From contig JALSLU010000118.1 in assembly GCA_026988125.1 (NCBI GenBank), positions 1 to 44,971 of the forward strand: a DNA stretch of 44,971 nt, written 5' to 3'. Every line of letters begins with the position of its first letter. Positions within the stretch are counted from its first letter, which is position 1. Origin of the DNA: Sulfurospirillum sp. (GTDB lineage: Bacteria > Campylobacterota > Campylobacteria > Campylobacterales > Sulfurospirillaceae). Shown here piece by piece: positions 36,987 to 44,971 of this stretch. The notes beneath the pieces were generated by a model that ran no database searches, had not been told where the DNA came from, and saw only the letters and a list, made by a program, of their open reading frames with translations. The position numbers and the translations under genes were made by a program.

Positions 36987-39551
36987 ATGTTAGGTATAGT
37001 TAAAAAAGTATTTGGTACACAAAATGATAGGATAGTGAAAAAATATAAAGCTAGAGTCAAAAAGATAAACGCTCTTGAGCAGAAGTATGAGAAGATGAGC
37101 GATGAGGAGCTTAAAGCATCTTTTGAGGATTTCAAGCAAGAGGTAAAAGAGGGTAAGAAAACCTTAGATGATGTTTTATACGATGTATTTGCCATAACAA
37201 GAGAGGCTAGTAAGAGAACCACTGGTATGCGCCACTTTGATGTTCAAATGATTGGTGGTATGGTACTTCACGATGGCAAGATTGCGGAGATGAAAACAGG
37301 AGAGGGTAAAACTCTTGTAGCAACCCTAGCTGTTGTTTTAAATGCTATGACGGGAGAGGGTGTACATGTAGTAACAGTCAATGACTACCTTGCTAGAAGA
37401 GATGCGACTGAGATGTCTGCAATCTATAACTTTTTAGGTCTTAGTGTGGGAATTATAACAGCTGATAGCGAGGATGATAGAAAGGCTCAGTATGATGCGG
37501 ATATAACCTATGGTACAAATAATGAGTTTGGTTTTGATTTTCTAAGAGACAATATGAGATACTCTTCAAGTGAAAAGATGCAAAGAAGCCATAATTTTGC
37601 CATAGTAGATGAGGTTGACTCAATCTTGATAGATGAAGCTAGAACTCCTCTTATAATCTCTGGACCAACAGATAGGACTTTAGATGGTTATAAAAAGGCT
37701 GATCTTGTGGCTCAAAAACTGGTTAAAGATAAAGACTTTACGGTAGATGAGAAAAATAGAACAGTCAGTTTAACTGAAGAGGGAAATGAGAACGCTGAAA
37801 AGCTATTTGGAGTTGATAACCTCTACAGTATGGAAAATGCAGTTTTGGCTCACCATTTAGACCAAGCCCTAAAGGCTAGATACCTTTTTGAAAAAGATGT
37901 TGATTATGTTGTCAAAGATGGTGAGATAATCATAGTTGATGAGTTTACAGGAAGACTAAGCGAGGGTAGAAGGTTTAGTGAAGGGCTTCATCAGGCACTT
38001 GAAGCTAAAGAGGGTGTTGAGATTAAAGAGGAGTCTCAAACTTTGGCAGATATAACCTTTCAGAACTACTTTAGACAGTATAAAAAATTAGCTGGTATGA
38101 CAGGAACCGCTCAGACTGAGGCTACTGAGTTTGCTCAGATATACAACCTTGATGTTATTTCGATTCCTACAAATCTTCCAATGATTAGAAAGGATCAAAA
38201 TGATTTAATCTACAAGACTGAAAAAGAGAAGTTTGATGCAGTTATAAAAGATATAAAAGCTAGACACAAGAAGGGTCAGCCAGTTTTAGTTGGTACGGCT
38301 TCGATTGAAAAGAGTGAAGAGCTTCATAGTTTATTGAAAAAAGAGAAAGTTCCACACTCAGTTTTAAATGCAAAGAACCATGAAAAAGAGGCTCAAATCA
38401 TTATGGATGCGGGTAAAAAGGGAGCCGTAACGATTGCTACAAATATGGCTGGTCGTGGTGTTGATATTAAGATAGATGATGAGATAAAAAAACTAGGCGG
38501 TCTTTACATAATAGGAACCGAGAGGCATGAGAGTAGAAGGATAGACAATCAGTTAAGAGGAAGAGCAGGTCGTCAGGGTGATCCGGGGGAGAGTAGATTT
38601 TATCTGAGCCTAGAAGATAATCTTCTTAGAATCTTTGGAAGTGATAAGATAAAAAATATTATGAATAGACTCGGAATAGAAGAGGGTGAGCATATAGAGT
38701 CAAAGATGGTAACAAGGGCTGTTGAGAATGCACAAAAGAAAGTAGAGCAGATGCACTTTGAATCAAGAAAGCACCTCTTAGAGTATGATGATGTTGCAAA
38801 TGAGCAGAGAAAAACTATATATGCCTTTAGAGATAATCTTTTAGATCCTAATTATGATATAGATGAAAAGGTAAACGAAGTTAGAAGAGAGTATGTAGCA
38901 GACCTCTTGTTTCGCTCAGAAATCTATGAAGGAAGTGTAAAAGAGGAGTATAATTTAGACAAATTGACTTCTATCCTTAAATCTGAGATGATGCATGAGA
39001 TAGATGTTGAAGAGCTAAAAGATAAAGATTACAGTGAGCTTTTAGAGTACATAAATGATAAGCTAAAGAGTGCTTATGATGAGAAGATGAGCGTGGTTGA
39101 TGATGAGCAAAGAAAAGAGATAGAGAGAATTTTATACCTACAAGTACTTGATAAGGCTTGGAGAGATCATCTTTATCAGATGGACATATTAAAAACTGGA
39201 ATTGGACTTAGAGGTTACAATCAAAAAGATCCATTGACTGAGTATAAAAAAGAGAGTTACAATCTTTTTATGGAGCTTGTAAATCAGATAAAATTTGAAA
39301 GCATAAAAACACTCCACCTAGTACAACTTAGAGATGAGAAAGAGGAAGAGGAGAGAAGAGCTATGGAGGAGATGCTTGCTAGAATGGAGTCTGAGAGTGA
39401 GCAGGGCATTAGGTATGAGCATCAAAGCATAGAAAATGAGCCTATAGTAGAAAAGAAAATTCCTAGAAATTCACCTTGCCCTTGTGGTAGTGGAAAGAAA
39501 TATAAGCAGTGCTGTGGCAAGAGTGGTCCTAAAAAGGGAATCTTAGCATAA
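36987..39551 (+). CDS. secA: Preprotein translocase ATPase SecA
   Basis: [55 protein letters not shown]-terminal [14 protein letters not shown]. Track ORF starts at 36942; [10 protein letters not shown] at 36987 is the likely start. Confidence 0.96.
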   Translation: MLGIVKKVFGTQNDRIVKKYKARVKKINALEQKYEKMSDEELKASFEDFKQEVKEGKKTLDDVLYDVFAITREASKRTTGMRHFDVQMIGGMVLHDGKIAEMKTGEGKTLVATLAVVLNAMTGEGVHVVTVNDYLARRDATEMSAIYNFLGLSVGIITADSEDDRKAQYDADITYGTNNEFGFDFLRDNMRYSSSEKMQRSHNFAIVDEVDSILIDEARTPLIISGPTDRTLDGYKKADLVAQKLVKDKDFTVDEKNRTVSLTEEGNENAEKLFGVDNLYSMENAVLAHHLDQALKARYLFEKDVDYVVKDGEIIIVDEFTGRLSEGRRFSEGLHQALEAKEGVEIKEESQTLADITFQNYFRQYKKLAGMTGTAQTEATEFAQIYNLDVISIPTNLPMIRKDQNDLIYKTEKEKFDAVIKDIKARHKKGQPVLVGTASIEKSEELHSLLKKEKVPHSVLNAKNHEKEAQIIMDAGKKGAVTIATNMAGRGVDIKIDDEIKKLGGLYIIGTERHESRRIDNQLRGRAGRQGDPGESRFYLSLEDNLLRIFGSDKIKNIMNRLGIEEGEHIESKMVTRAVENAQKKVEQMHFESRKHLLEYDDVANEQRKTIYAFRDNLLDPNYDIDEKVNEVRREYVADLLFRSEIYEGSVKEEYNLDKLTSILKSEMMHEIDVEELKDKDYSELLEYINDKLKSAYDEKMSVVDDEQRKEIERILYLQVLDKAWRDHLYQMDILKTGIGLRGYNQKDPLTEYKKESYNLFMELVNQIKFESIKTLHLVQLRDEKEEEERRAMEEMLARMESESEQGIRYEHQSIENEPIVEKKIPRNSPCPCGSGKKYKQCCGKSGPKKGILA

Positions 39552-39554
39552 AAT

Positions 39555-40757
39555 ATGTCAAAATCTATTAGTAGTTATTTAGTAAAAAAGTACCTCAGGG
39601 TTGATAAATCTCAACCCTTTATAACAATCAGTGCGTTTTTAGCATTTTTTGGAGTAGCAGTTGGGTTAATGGTACTTATAGTGGCAATGGCAATAATGAA
39701 TGGATTTGATAAGGAGTTTGAAAGAAAGCTCTTTACTATGAATTATCCACTAACAGTTCATTCTAATGGTTTTGATTCAGTTACAAAAGATGATTTACTC
39801 TACCTTAAAAAGCAGTTTCCAAATTTAAAATTTAGTCCATATATCTCTTCACAAGTTATAATCAAAAGAGGTAGAAAGATGGAGGGTGGACTCCTTTTTG
39901 GGGTTGATTTTCAAAAGGAATTGGAGATAAATAGTGTTTTGAAAGAAGGTGTGGGTGAACTAAAACTTTCTAAATATGATTTGATAGTGGGTAAACAGAT
40001 AAAAGATAGTTTTTTTCTAGAAGATGGTAAAAAGGTTATATTGATTTTTACTGAAGCAGATGCTGGTGGACTCTCATTAATTCCTAAAATGAAAAGATTT
40101 AAATATAGAGGTCAGTTTGAATCTGGTCTTATTGCTTATGATAAGCTTTATATGTATACTACTTTAGAAAGCTTAGCTACTCTGAGAGGTTATCCTTGGG
40201 GTAAGTATGATGGAATTCATATATACAGCAAAACTCCAATGAAAGATATAGAAAAAATTAGAAAAATTTTGCCAAACCACTTAAGCATAGTTGGCTGGTG
40301 GCAGATGAATGGAAACTTTTTTGCTGCTTTAGCACTTGAAAAGAGGGCTTTGTTTATAGTTTTGATGCTTATTATCCTCATAGCTTCACTTAACATTATA
40401 AGCTCACTTCTAATGACAGTGATGAATAGAAGAAAAGAGATCGCACTTTTGCTTTCGCTTGGTGTTTACAAGGATGAGGTTAAAAAAGCGTTTTTTTATA
40501 TGGGAATGGCTATAGGTGGAGGGGGAATGATTTTTGGAGTCCTTTTGGGATTAGCTTCTTTATGGATATTAGGATCATTTGATATTATAAATTTACCTGC
40601 TGATGTTTATGGCTCTTCCAAACTACCACTTGAGCTATCCATAGTTGACTTTTCAATGATAATTACTGGAGCCTTGATTATAGTAACTCTTTCATCATTT
40701 TATCCTGCTCATAGGGCTACAAAGATAAATGTCTTAGATGTTTTAAGAAATGAGTAG
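39555..40757 (+). CDS. LolC/LolE-type ABC transporter permease
   Basis: MNGFDKEFERKLFTMNYPLTVHS, FALALEKRALFIVLMLIILIASLNIISSLLMTVMNRRKEIALL, FYPAHRATKINVLDVLRNE. Confidence 0.88.
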   Translation: MSKSISSYLVKKYLRVDKSQPFITISAFLAFFGVAVGLMVLIVAMAIMNGFDKEFERKLFTMNYPLTVHSNGFDSVTKDDLLYLKKQFPNLKFSPYISSQVIIKRGRKMEGGLLFGVDFQKELEINSVLKEGVGELKLSKYDLIVGKQIKDSFFLEDGKKVILIFTEADAGGLSLIPKMKRFKYRGQFESGLIAYDKLYMYTTLESLATLRGYPWGKYDGIHIYSKTPMKDIEKIRKILPNHLSIVGWWQMNGNFFAALALEKRALFIVLMLIILIASLNIISSLLMTVMNRRKEIALLLSLGVYKDEVKKAFFYMGMAIGGGGMIFGVLLGLASLWILGSFDIINLPADVYGSSKLPLELSIVDFSMIITGALIIVTLSSFYPAHRATKINVLDVLRNE

Positions 40758-41141
40758 CTTTTTACCAGTGTTTTTTTCAACAATTTTTGAAAGACTTTTT
40801 AATAGTTTCTTTGCACTCTTTCCATCTTCTGGATATACTACTATATTGTCTTGATTTTCTTGAGATAGAAACTCATGAATACCATTTAAGAGTTTTTCAG
40901 CTCCATTCCAATCTGTAGCAGGTAATAATATAAAAAATTTATTTTTTACTTGAACTAAGGCATCGCTTTTGCGTAAAATTTTGTTTAAAATTTTAATACA
41001 CTCTATTTGCTCATTTTTCTTTAAAGAGAAGTAAATGATTGAAAATGGTGCTTCCTCTTGTAAGCCAAATCTCTCTAATAGTGCAATTTGATGATCTATA
41101 AGAGAAACTAAATTTTTCTTATCAAAAACTATACCTGACAT
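40743..41141 (-). CDS. Small protein, possibly degenerate GGDEF-like fold
   Basis: MSGIVFDKKNLVSLIDHQIALLERFGLQEEAPFSIIYFSLKK...ILRKSDALVQVKNKFFILLPATDWNGAEKLL resembles a GGDEF core without the GGDEF motif; start likely 41141, convergent 15-nt overlap with the permease. Confidence 0.5.
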   Translation of the reverse strand: MSGIVFDKKNLVSLIDHQIALLERFGLQEEAPFSIIYFSLKKNEQIECIKILNKILRKSDALVQVKNKFFILLPATDWNGAEKLLNGIHEFLSQENQDNIVVYPEDGKSAKKLLKSLSKIVEKNTGKKLLIS

Positions 41142-41142
41142 C

Positions 41143-42405
41143 TTATGTATCTCCTTGTAATAAAGTATCAATTTTATCAAAATAGAACCAGTTAAATCCA
41201 TTTTTATGTTTATATTTAAATTCAATCTTATGAGCTTTTGCTATATTGTCAACTATATAGAGTCCTAAACCAAAACTTTGATGAGAGTTTTTTTCTTGAG
41301 TAAATGGTTGAATGTAATGTTTTAATTGCTGTCTAAGGGGGCTTCCTTTACTAATTATAGATATCTCCTGCTTGGTTGCCTCTATGATAACAAATTTATC
41401 TATTGAATATTTTATACCATTATCTATAAGATTTTTTAAAGCAGTTGTAAATAGTCTAAAATCTACATTTAAAACTAAATTTTCATCAATTTTAAGGTTT
41501 ACCCTATTTAGTGGAACCATGGCTAAGTCTATAGATTCATCAATTATATCTATAAGTCTTGCTGGTTTAATGTTGTTTAAGCCAGACCCGCTTGTAATTT
41601 GCTCAATAGAAGCAAATTCATTTATGAGAAGTTCTAGTTTTTCAAAAACATTTATGAGTCTTTCTCTTTGTTTGCTCTCTTCAAGCATCTCTGCACTTAA
41701 TCTTCCCTTTGTGATTGGTGTTTTAAGTTCATGCATAATGTTTCTTAGAAATAGTTGTCTAGAATGATTTAACTTTTTTATCTGTTCGACTGCATTTGCA
41801 AAAGAGTTTGAAACTTGAGAGATCTCATCCTCTCCATCTCTATAGCAATTTATATTTAAATTTCCTTGAGCAAATTTGTCCATCTCTCTTTTGAGTTTTC
41901 TAAGAGGCTTTATTTTTTTTATAGTAATTATATATGCAGTGATGATTATAAGAAAGACTATACCAAATATAGATTTGATTACATCATACCTGTGAGGTTG
42001 AAAATCTTCATCCTTAAAGAGTAAAATTTTATTTTTGTGTTCAATTAGCAAATAGTGATACTTTTCGAATTTTAAAATGGCACTACTTCCGATTTTACTT
42101 TGAATTTTTTGAATAATTTTTGAATTTTCAATGATATATTTTTTGATCTCTTCAGATTCAATCTTCCTAAGTTTAAAGTTTTTTATTTGCTCTTTAAACT
42201 CTTTTTTATCTATAAAATTATTTAGATGAAACAGAGTTGCTCTAGCAATAATAGTATATTTTTCGTTTAATTTTTCAGTATAGTTTTTTTTATCATATTC
42301 AAGAAGAAATAATAAAGCAAAAAATATACTCACCAACGAGATAAAAAAGATAAATGTTATACTGTAGTAGATAGATGATTGAGATATCTTAAGCGGTTTT
42401 ATCAT
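41143..42405 (-). CDS. Sensor histidine kinase, ArsS-like
   Basis: Two TM, HAMP, FLRNIMHELKTPITKGRLSAEML (H box), SFGLGLYIVDNIAKAH (G box). Confidence 0.9.
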   Translation of the reverse strand: MIKPLKISQSSIYYSITFIFFISLVSIFFALLFLLEYDKKNYTEKLNEKYTIIARATLFHLNNFIDKKEFKEQIKNFKLRKIESEEIKKYIIENSKIIQKIQSKIGSSAILKFEKYHYLLIEHKNKILLFKDEDFQPHRYDVIKSIFGIVFLIIITAYIITIKKIKPLRKLKREMDKFAQGNLNINCYRDGEDEISQVSNSFANAVEQIKKLNHSRQLFLRNIMHELKTPITKGRLSAEMLEESKQRERLINVFEKLELLINEFASIEQITSGSGLNNIKPARLIDIIDESIDLAMVPLNRVNLKIDENLVLNVDFRLFTTALKNLIDNGIKYSIDKFVIIEATKQEISIISKGSPLRQQLKHYIQPFTQEKNSHQSFGLGLYIVDNIAKAHKIEFKYKHKNGFNWFYFDKIDTLLQGDT

Positions 42406-43085
42406 TGTTTAAATTTGTATCCAACACCTCTGACTGAGTGAATATATTTTGGATTTTTTGAGTCCTCACCTAATTTAGTTCTAATCCTTCCAATAATCAC
42501 ATCTATGCTTTTATTTGTAGTCTCTTCGCTTATTGCATCAACATTATAAATTAACTCTTCTCTTGAAACTACACCACCATTTTTCTTCATAAGATAACTT
42601 AATATTCCGTACTCTGCATTGGTTAAGCTTAACTCTTTACCTTTAAATTTTATACTCATTGATTTTTCATCCAAAACTAAATCATTTTCTTTGATAATTT
42701 CATCAAGCTTATTTGTGGTAATTTTATTGTGTCTTCTAAGGAGACTTTTAATTCTAGCTAGTAGTTCTCTTGGGTTATAAGGTTTAGGAAGATAATCATC
42801 CGCCCCGTTATCTAGCGCTGTTACTTTATCTGTTAGGTCATGTCTAGCAGATGAGATTATTATCGGAATATCGTGCTCTTTTCGTATCTCTTTGCATACT
42901 TCAAGTCCATCTATGCCAGGTAGGGTTAAATCCAAAATAATTAGATCAAACCTTTCTATATTAAGAGTAGAAAGACCCATATATGGGTCATCTACAATTT
43001 TTACCTTCATATCAAACTTTTCTAAGTATTCGCTTAAAATTTCTGCTAATTCTAAATCATCCTCTATCATCAAAACATTTATCAT
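42402..43085 (-). CDS. OmpR-family response regulator
   Basis: VLMIEDDLELAEIL, LIILDLTLPGIDG, C-terminal winged helix IDVIIGRIRTKLGEDSKNPKYIHSVRGVGYKF. Confidence 0.94.
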   Translation of the reverse strand: MINVLMIEDDLELAEILSEYLEKFDMKVKIVDDPYMGLSTLNIERFDLIILDLTLPGIDGLEVCKEIRKEHDIPIIISSARHDLTDKVTALDNGADDYLPKPYNPRELLARIKSLLRRHNKITTNKLDEIIKENDLVLDEKSMSIKFKGKELSLTNAEYGILSYLMKKNGGVVSREELIYNVDAISEETTNKSIDVIIGRIRTKLGEDSKNPKYIHSVRGVGYKFKQ

Positions 43086-43125
43086 ATTTGACCTACTAAC
43101 TTGAGATAGAGGATTATAGCATATC

Positions 43126-44529
43126 TTACTTTATAACTAGTGGAATATGGTAGCCGTTCCTATTGACAAAAACTACTTTAGGTTTCCTGTTTTTTAAGGC
43201 ATTTTGTAAGTCTTCAAAGTTCTCTATGCTAGTTTGATCAACCTGAACAATTATATCACCTGCTAAGAAACCAATTTTTTGTGCTTTTGAGTTTGGTTTA
43301 ACTTTGCTAATTAGTACACCCTTAATATGTGCTGGAATTTGGTATTTTTTTCTTGTAAGAGTTGTTAGCTCTTCGAGTTCAAGCCCATCAATATACTCTG
43401 TATTTTCACCATAATTCAAACTCTTGTCTAAGTTTGCTAAGACAACATTGGTTACTCTTTCTTTAGCATTTCTTTCATATTTTATTTTAACACTCTTTCC
43501 TGGCTTTATTGAACCTATTGTATTTTTCAATTCATTTGCATCTTTTACCTTTTTGCCATTAACTTCTAAAATTAGATCGCCTCTTTTTAATCCAGCTTTT
43601 TGTGCAGGAGAGTCTTTCTCTATATTTAAAATGAGTGCACCATATTTGTTTTTGTAAACCTGTTTTAAATCACTGTTCAAATCTGTAATGGAAACTCCTA
43701 AGTAGCCTCTGTCGATTTTCCCCTTTTCAATAAGGGCAGTTGCTACTCTTTTTGCCATATTTGATGGAATTGCAAAACCTATACCGTTGTTCCCACCACT
43801 TCTTGAAAGGATTGCACTATTTATTCCAATTAAAGCACCTCTGCTATCTACTAAAGCTCCTCCACTATTTCCTGGATTTATTGAAGCATCAGTTTGAATA
43901 AAATTTTCATACTGATTTAGTCCTATACCACTTTTGTTTAGAGCTGAAACTATTCCTTGAGTTATTGATTCACCAACACCAAAGGGATTTCCTATTGCAA
44001 AAACAATATCTCCTTCGAGTAGATTGTCTGAGTTTCCAAACTTAGCGGGTTTTAGATTTTTTGCATCTATCTTTATAACCGCAAGATCAGTCTTTGGATC
44101 TGTTCCGATGATTTTCGCTTTGTATTCTTTAGAGTTGCCAATTAATGTAACTATTACTTCATCTGCATCTTCAACAACATGATTATTTGTTAAAATATAG
44201 CCATCTTTAGAGATGATTACTCCAGAGCCAAGAGAGTTTGTTTTTCTTTCTCTAGGCATCATATATTGAAAATTATGACCAAAAAAATCTTTAAAGAATG
44301 GATGGTTAAACATTTGGTTCAACTGCTTGTTGTTTTGCTTTATCGTTTTTGTAGTTGCAATGTTAACTACGCTGTGCTTTACCTCTTTTATAGCATTGTT
44401 GTACGAGAGTATAACACTCTTGCTAGATGGATATACTCTTTTTGCATTATCAGGCATAGTTTGAATATCTATGCTTCCTGCTATAAGTGTGATTGCTGTT
44501 ATGGTTGAAATTAAAATGGTTTTTTTCAT
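43126..44529 (-). CDS. Periplasmic serine protease HtrA/DegQ-like (Do family)
   Basis: Signal peptide MKKTILISTITAITLIAGS (track ORF starts at 44571), ILTNNHVVEDADEV, TDLAVIKID, TDASINPGNSGGALVDSRG, two PDZ domains. Confidence 0.94.
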   Translation of the reverse strand: MKKTILISTITAITLIAGSIDIQTMPDNAKRVYPSSKSVILSYNNAIKEVKHSVVNIATTKTIKQNNKQLNQMFNHPFFKDFFGHNFQYMMPRERKTNSLGSGVIISKDGYILTNNHVVEDADEVIVTLIGNSKEYKAKIIGTDPKTDLAVIKIDAKNLKPAKFGNSDNLLEGDIVFAIGNPFGVGESITQGIVSALNKSGIGLNQYENFIQTDASINPGNSGGALVDSRGALIGINSAILSRSGGNNGIGFAIPSNMAKRVATALIEKGKIDRGYLGVSITDLNSDLKQVYKNKYGALILNIEKDSPAQKAGLKRGDLILEVNGKKVKDANELKNTIGSIKPGKSVKIKYERNAKERVTNVVLANLDKSLNYGENTEYIDGLELEELTTLTRKKYQIPAHIKGVLISKVKPNSKAQKIGFLAGDIIVQVDQTSIENFEDLQNALKNRKPKVVFVNRNGYHIPLVIK

Positions 44530-44559
44530 AATATAACTCCTTATAATTTTAATAATGAA

Positions 44560-44565
44560 ATTATA
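44560..44565 (-). promoter_or_regulatory. Candidate -10 box of htrA/degQ-like gene
   Basis: Reverse complement TATAAT (gctaTATAATttc) about 30 nt upstream of the 44529 start, with SD aaggag in between. Confidence 0.5.
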
Positions 44566-44610
44566 TAGCATCTAAGTTAATATTAAGTAAATGAAATATA
44601 AAAAGGTTGA

Positions 44611-44640
44611 TTGACATAGACTAAACTTTTATGGTATAAT
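44611..44640 (+). promoter_or_regulatory. Sigma-70-type promoter upstream of dnaJ-like gene
   Basis: TTGACA (44611-44616), 18-nt spacer, TATAAT (44635-44640). Confidence 0.75.
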
Positions 44641-44685
44641 CGTTATAAAAGATTAGTGAGAAAATTTTTAGTATGAGGTGGTAGA

Positions 44686-44971
44686 ATGAGTAAGAGTTTA
44701 TATGATACACTAGGAGTATCTCCAAATGCAAGTGCGGATGAGATCAAAAAAGCCTATAGAAGGCTTGCTAGAAAGTATCATCCAGATATAAATAAAGATA
44801 AAGATGCAGAGGAAAAATTTAAAGAGATAAATGCCGCTTATGAAATATTGAGTGATGAGCAGAAAAAAGCTCAATATGACAAGTATGGTGATAGTATGTT
44901 TGGTGGTCAAAACTTCCACGATTTTGCTAGTTCTCAAGGTGGTGATGTTGATTTAGAAGAGATTTTAAGGG
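44686..44971 (+). CDS. DnaJ/CbpA-like J-domain protein, 3' truncated by window edge (not in ORF track)
   Basis: [69 protein letters not shown]...; SD gaggtgg upstream. Confidence 0.93.
   Translation, partial: MSKSLYDTLGVSPNASADEIKKAYRRLARKYHPDINKDKDAEEKFKEINAAYEILSDEQKKAQYDKYGDSMFGGQNFHDFASSQGGDVDLEEILR

Overview
The window is about 45 kb of low-GC, densely packed, mostly housekeeping chromosome. Gene content and order (ftsA/ftsZ next to a SurA/PpiD-like chaperone, an ArsS-like kinase with its regulator beside HtrA, a STAS-like protein next to a chemoreceptor) fit a Campylobacterota-type genome; that taxonomic reading is inference. Contents in order: the end of a cobalamin operon, M23 peptidase, TRIC-like protein, argD, a TolC-like protein, a MidA-like methyltransferase, a MalY/PatB-type aminotransferase, a TerB/DnaJ-like protein, purH, a STAS-like protein, a c-heme chemoreceptor, an ABC-F ATPase, M48 peptidase, prmC, ftsZ/ftsA, a PpiD/SurA-like protein, rsmH with an ftsL-like ORF, an RND transporter, a racemase, rmuC, recQ, purK/purE, M15 peptidase, a Pif1/RecD-like helicase, a FliL-like protein, lolA, secA, a LolC/E-like permease, a two-component system, degQ/htrA and the start of a dnaJ-like gene that the ORF track misses. 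I saw no CRISPR array, rRNA, tRNA or intact transposase. The most interesting signal is non-coding: two nested-palindrome elements (about 12010-12276 and 27106-27383, in opposite orientations). They share one architecture (long outer stem, hairpin 1, 9-nt palindrome, hairpin 2) and short conserved motifs at nearly identical spacing, while the paired stem sequences differ, so pairing appears conserved rather than sequence. A third 42-bp palindrome at 9243-9284 looks like a solo copy of the first element's outer arm. Both full elements overlap the 3' end of the upstream gene. This may be an undescribed structured RNA or non-autonomous mobile element family.
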